Translations under genes and position numbers: made by a program
Shown: piece after piece, positions 63,173 through 64,000 of the stretch
Layout: every line of letters starts with the position of its first letter
Position numbering within the stretch: the first letter of the stretch is position 1
DNA from: Acidimicrobiia bacterium
Lineage (GTDB): Bacteria > Actinomycetota > Acidimicrobiia > Acidimicrobiales > Poriferisodalaceae
Length of the DNA stretch: 64,000 nt
Direction: 5' to 3'
Assembly (NCBI GenBank): GCA_022821985.1
Contig: JAJECP010000003.1
Coordinates: 62,001 to 126,000 of the forward strand
The notes under the pieces: model-generated
What the model was told of the DNA's origin: nothing
Database searches by the model: none
Seen by the model: the letters and a program-made list of their open reading frames with translations, nothing else

Positions 63173-64000
63173 GTGACAGCCCCCGGCGCCGATCCTTCGC
63201 TCGGCGACCTGAACCGGGCGGAGCTCGGCGAGCTGCTCGACGGCGAGCCCACATACCGGCTGGACCAAGTGTGGGACGGCCTGTACCGCCAGCGCCGTCC
63301 GTTGTCTGAGCTCACCAATGTGCCCAAGAGCCTGCGCCAGGCAATCGGCGAGCTGCTGCCGCCTGCGCTGACGCTCGTCCGCACGCAGTCCGCAGACCGG
63401 GGCACCACCACCAAGCACCTGTGGTCGCTGCGTGACGGCCGCCTGGCGGAGTCGGTGCTGATGCGCTACCGGAACCGGACGACGCTGTGCATCAGCAGCC
63501 AAGCCGGCTGCGCCATGGCGTGCAGCTTCTGCGCGACAGGCCAAGTGGGTTTCGACCGCAACCTGAGCGTGGGCGAGATCGTCGAGCAAGTGCTGGGCAC
63601 GCTGCAGGAGGCAGGCCCGGATGATCGAACCGCCCCCGGCAGAGCCGTCAACATCGTGTTCATGGGCATGGGCGAGCCGCTCGCCAACTACGACGCAGTA
63701 TGGGCAGCGGTGGAGCGGTTCCATGGCGGCATGGGCATCGGCGCCCGGCACATCACGGTGTCGACCGTCGGCGTCATTCCCGGCATCGAGCGCCTTGCAG
63801 CGGAGACGCTGCCGGTCAACCTGGCAGTGTCGCTGCATGCCGCCAACGACCGACTGCGCAACCGCATTGCGCCCATCAATCGCACGTACTCGCTGCGCGA
63901 TCTGGCGCGCTCGCTGGCCGACTACCGGCGCGCCAAGCGACGGCGCATCAGCCTCGAGTGGGCGATGATCGGCGGCGTCAACGACACCGACCGCGACGCG
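63173..64000 (+). CDS. rlmN: 23S rRNA (adenine-2503-C2) methyltransferase RlmN, 3'-truncated by window
   Basis: This radical SAM methyltransferase modifies A2503 of 23S rRNA and also tRNA. 276 codons are visible and the frame is still open at the window end. The 4Fe-4S motif is CAMACSFC (C-x3-C-x2-C) after TLCISSQAG. FMGMGEPLANYDAVW, ITVSTVGVIPGIERLA and VSLHAANDRLRNRIAPIN are standard RlmN segments. The GTG follows mshD by 14 bases. The C-terminal catalytic Cys lies beyond the window. Confidence 0.95.
   Translation, partial: MTAPGADPSLGDLNRAELGELLDGEPTYRLDQVWDGLYRQRRPLSELTNVPKSLRQAIGELLPPALTLVRTQSADRGTTTKHLWSLRDGRLAESVLMRYRNRTTLCISSQAGCAMACSFCATGQVGFDRNLSVGEIVEQVLGTLQEAGPDDRTAPGRAVNIVFMGMGEPLANYDAVWAAVERFHGGMGIGARHITVSTVGVIPGIERLAAETLPVNLAVSLHAANDRLRNRIAPINRTYSLRDLARSLADYRRAKRRRISLEWAMIGGVNDTDRDA

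Overview
The window is GC-rich, gene-dense DNA from a mycothiol-producing actinobacterium. Supporting signs are an MshD-type acetyltransferase, class II DAHP synthase, an RNase E/G with a basic N-terminal extension, many GTG starts, many 4-nt ATGA/GTGA gene overlaps, and a conserved actinobacterial gene order (mreD-mrdA-rodA, two radical-SAM-linked genes, rng-rplU-rpmA-obgE-proB-proA, nadD-rsfS). The mix of housekeeping genes with many acyl-CoA dehydrogenases and lone catabolic enzymes suggests the class Acidimicrobiia; that placement is inference. No insertion sequence, prophage, tRNA, rRNA or CRISPR array is visible.

Layout. 1-12960: cell-elongation genes, a radical SAM pair, RNase E/G, ribosomal proteins L21 and L27, Obg GTPase and proline synthesis. 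13073-15430: a MoxR ATPase with a CoxE-type VWA protein. 15427-17701 (minus): a sigma factor followed by DAHP synthase, behind a leader with several hairpins. 18056-19071: nadD-rsfS. 19094-28833: envelope polysaccharide genes (DUF3048 lipoprotein, galE, a 1052-residue double glycosyltransferase, a GT-C membrane protein, a polyprenyl-phosphate sugar transferase and an ExoA-like transferase). 28906-36544: amidohydrolase, CoA-transferase, MetY, 2-hydroxyacid dehydrogenase, 2-keto-pentenoate hydratase, an ArsI-like dioxygenase and an acyl-CoA thioesterase. 36541-42579 (minus): Baeyer-Villiger monooxygenase, three acyl-CoA dehydrogenases and enoyl-CoA hydratase. 42646-51478: amidase, HyuA-like protein, rhodanese, N,N-dimethylformamidase-like protein and an epimerase. 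51539-54437 (minus): modABC. 54491-64000: small membrane protein, metallo-beta-lactamase-fold protein, DUF418 protein, zinc alcohol dehydrogenase, a candidate selenoprotein, thioesterase, menA, ybaK, menG, mshD and rlmN.

The most notable object is the AhpD/carboxymuconolactone-decarboxylase-like gene at 58146-58742. It is interrupted by one in-frame TGA at 58410-58412, exactly where the second cysteine of the CxxC redox motif belongs. The bases directly after the TGA can fold into a hairpin (58413-58450) with the layout of a bacterial SECIS element. It is best read as a selenoprotein with a CxxU motif, not a pseudogene.

A second window-wide pattern is that many genes have a TAnnnT-like hexamer ending 6 to 9 bases before the start codon and no Shine-Dalgarno sequence. 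This is the signature of leaderless transcripts, and it helped decide several starts. Other structural signals are three 30-bp palindromic repeats between convergent genes at 51461-51540, 33-bp in-frame repeats at the end of mrdA, and a Trp/Arg-rich 18-residue repeat inside the double glycosyltransferase.
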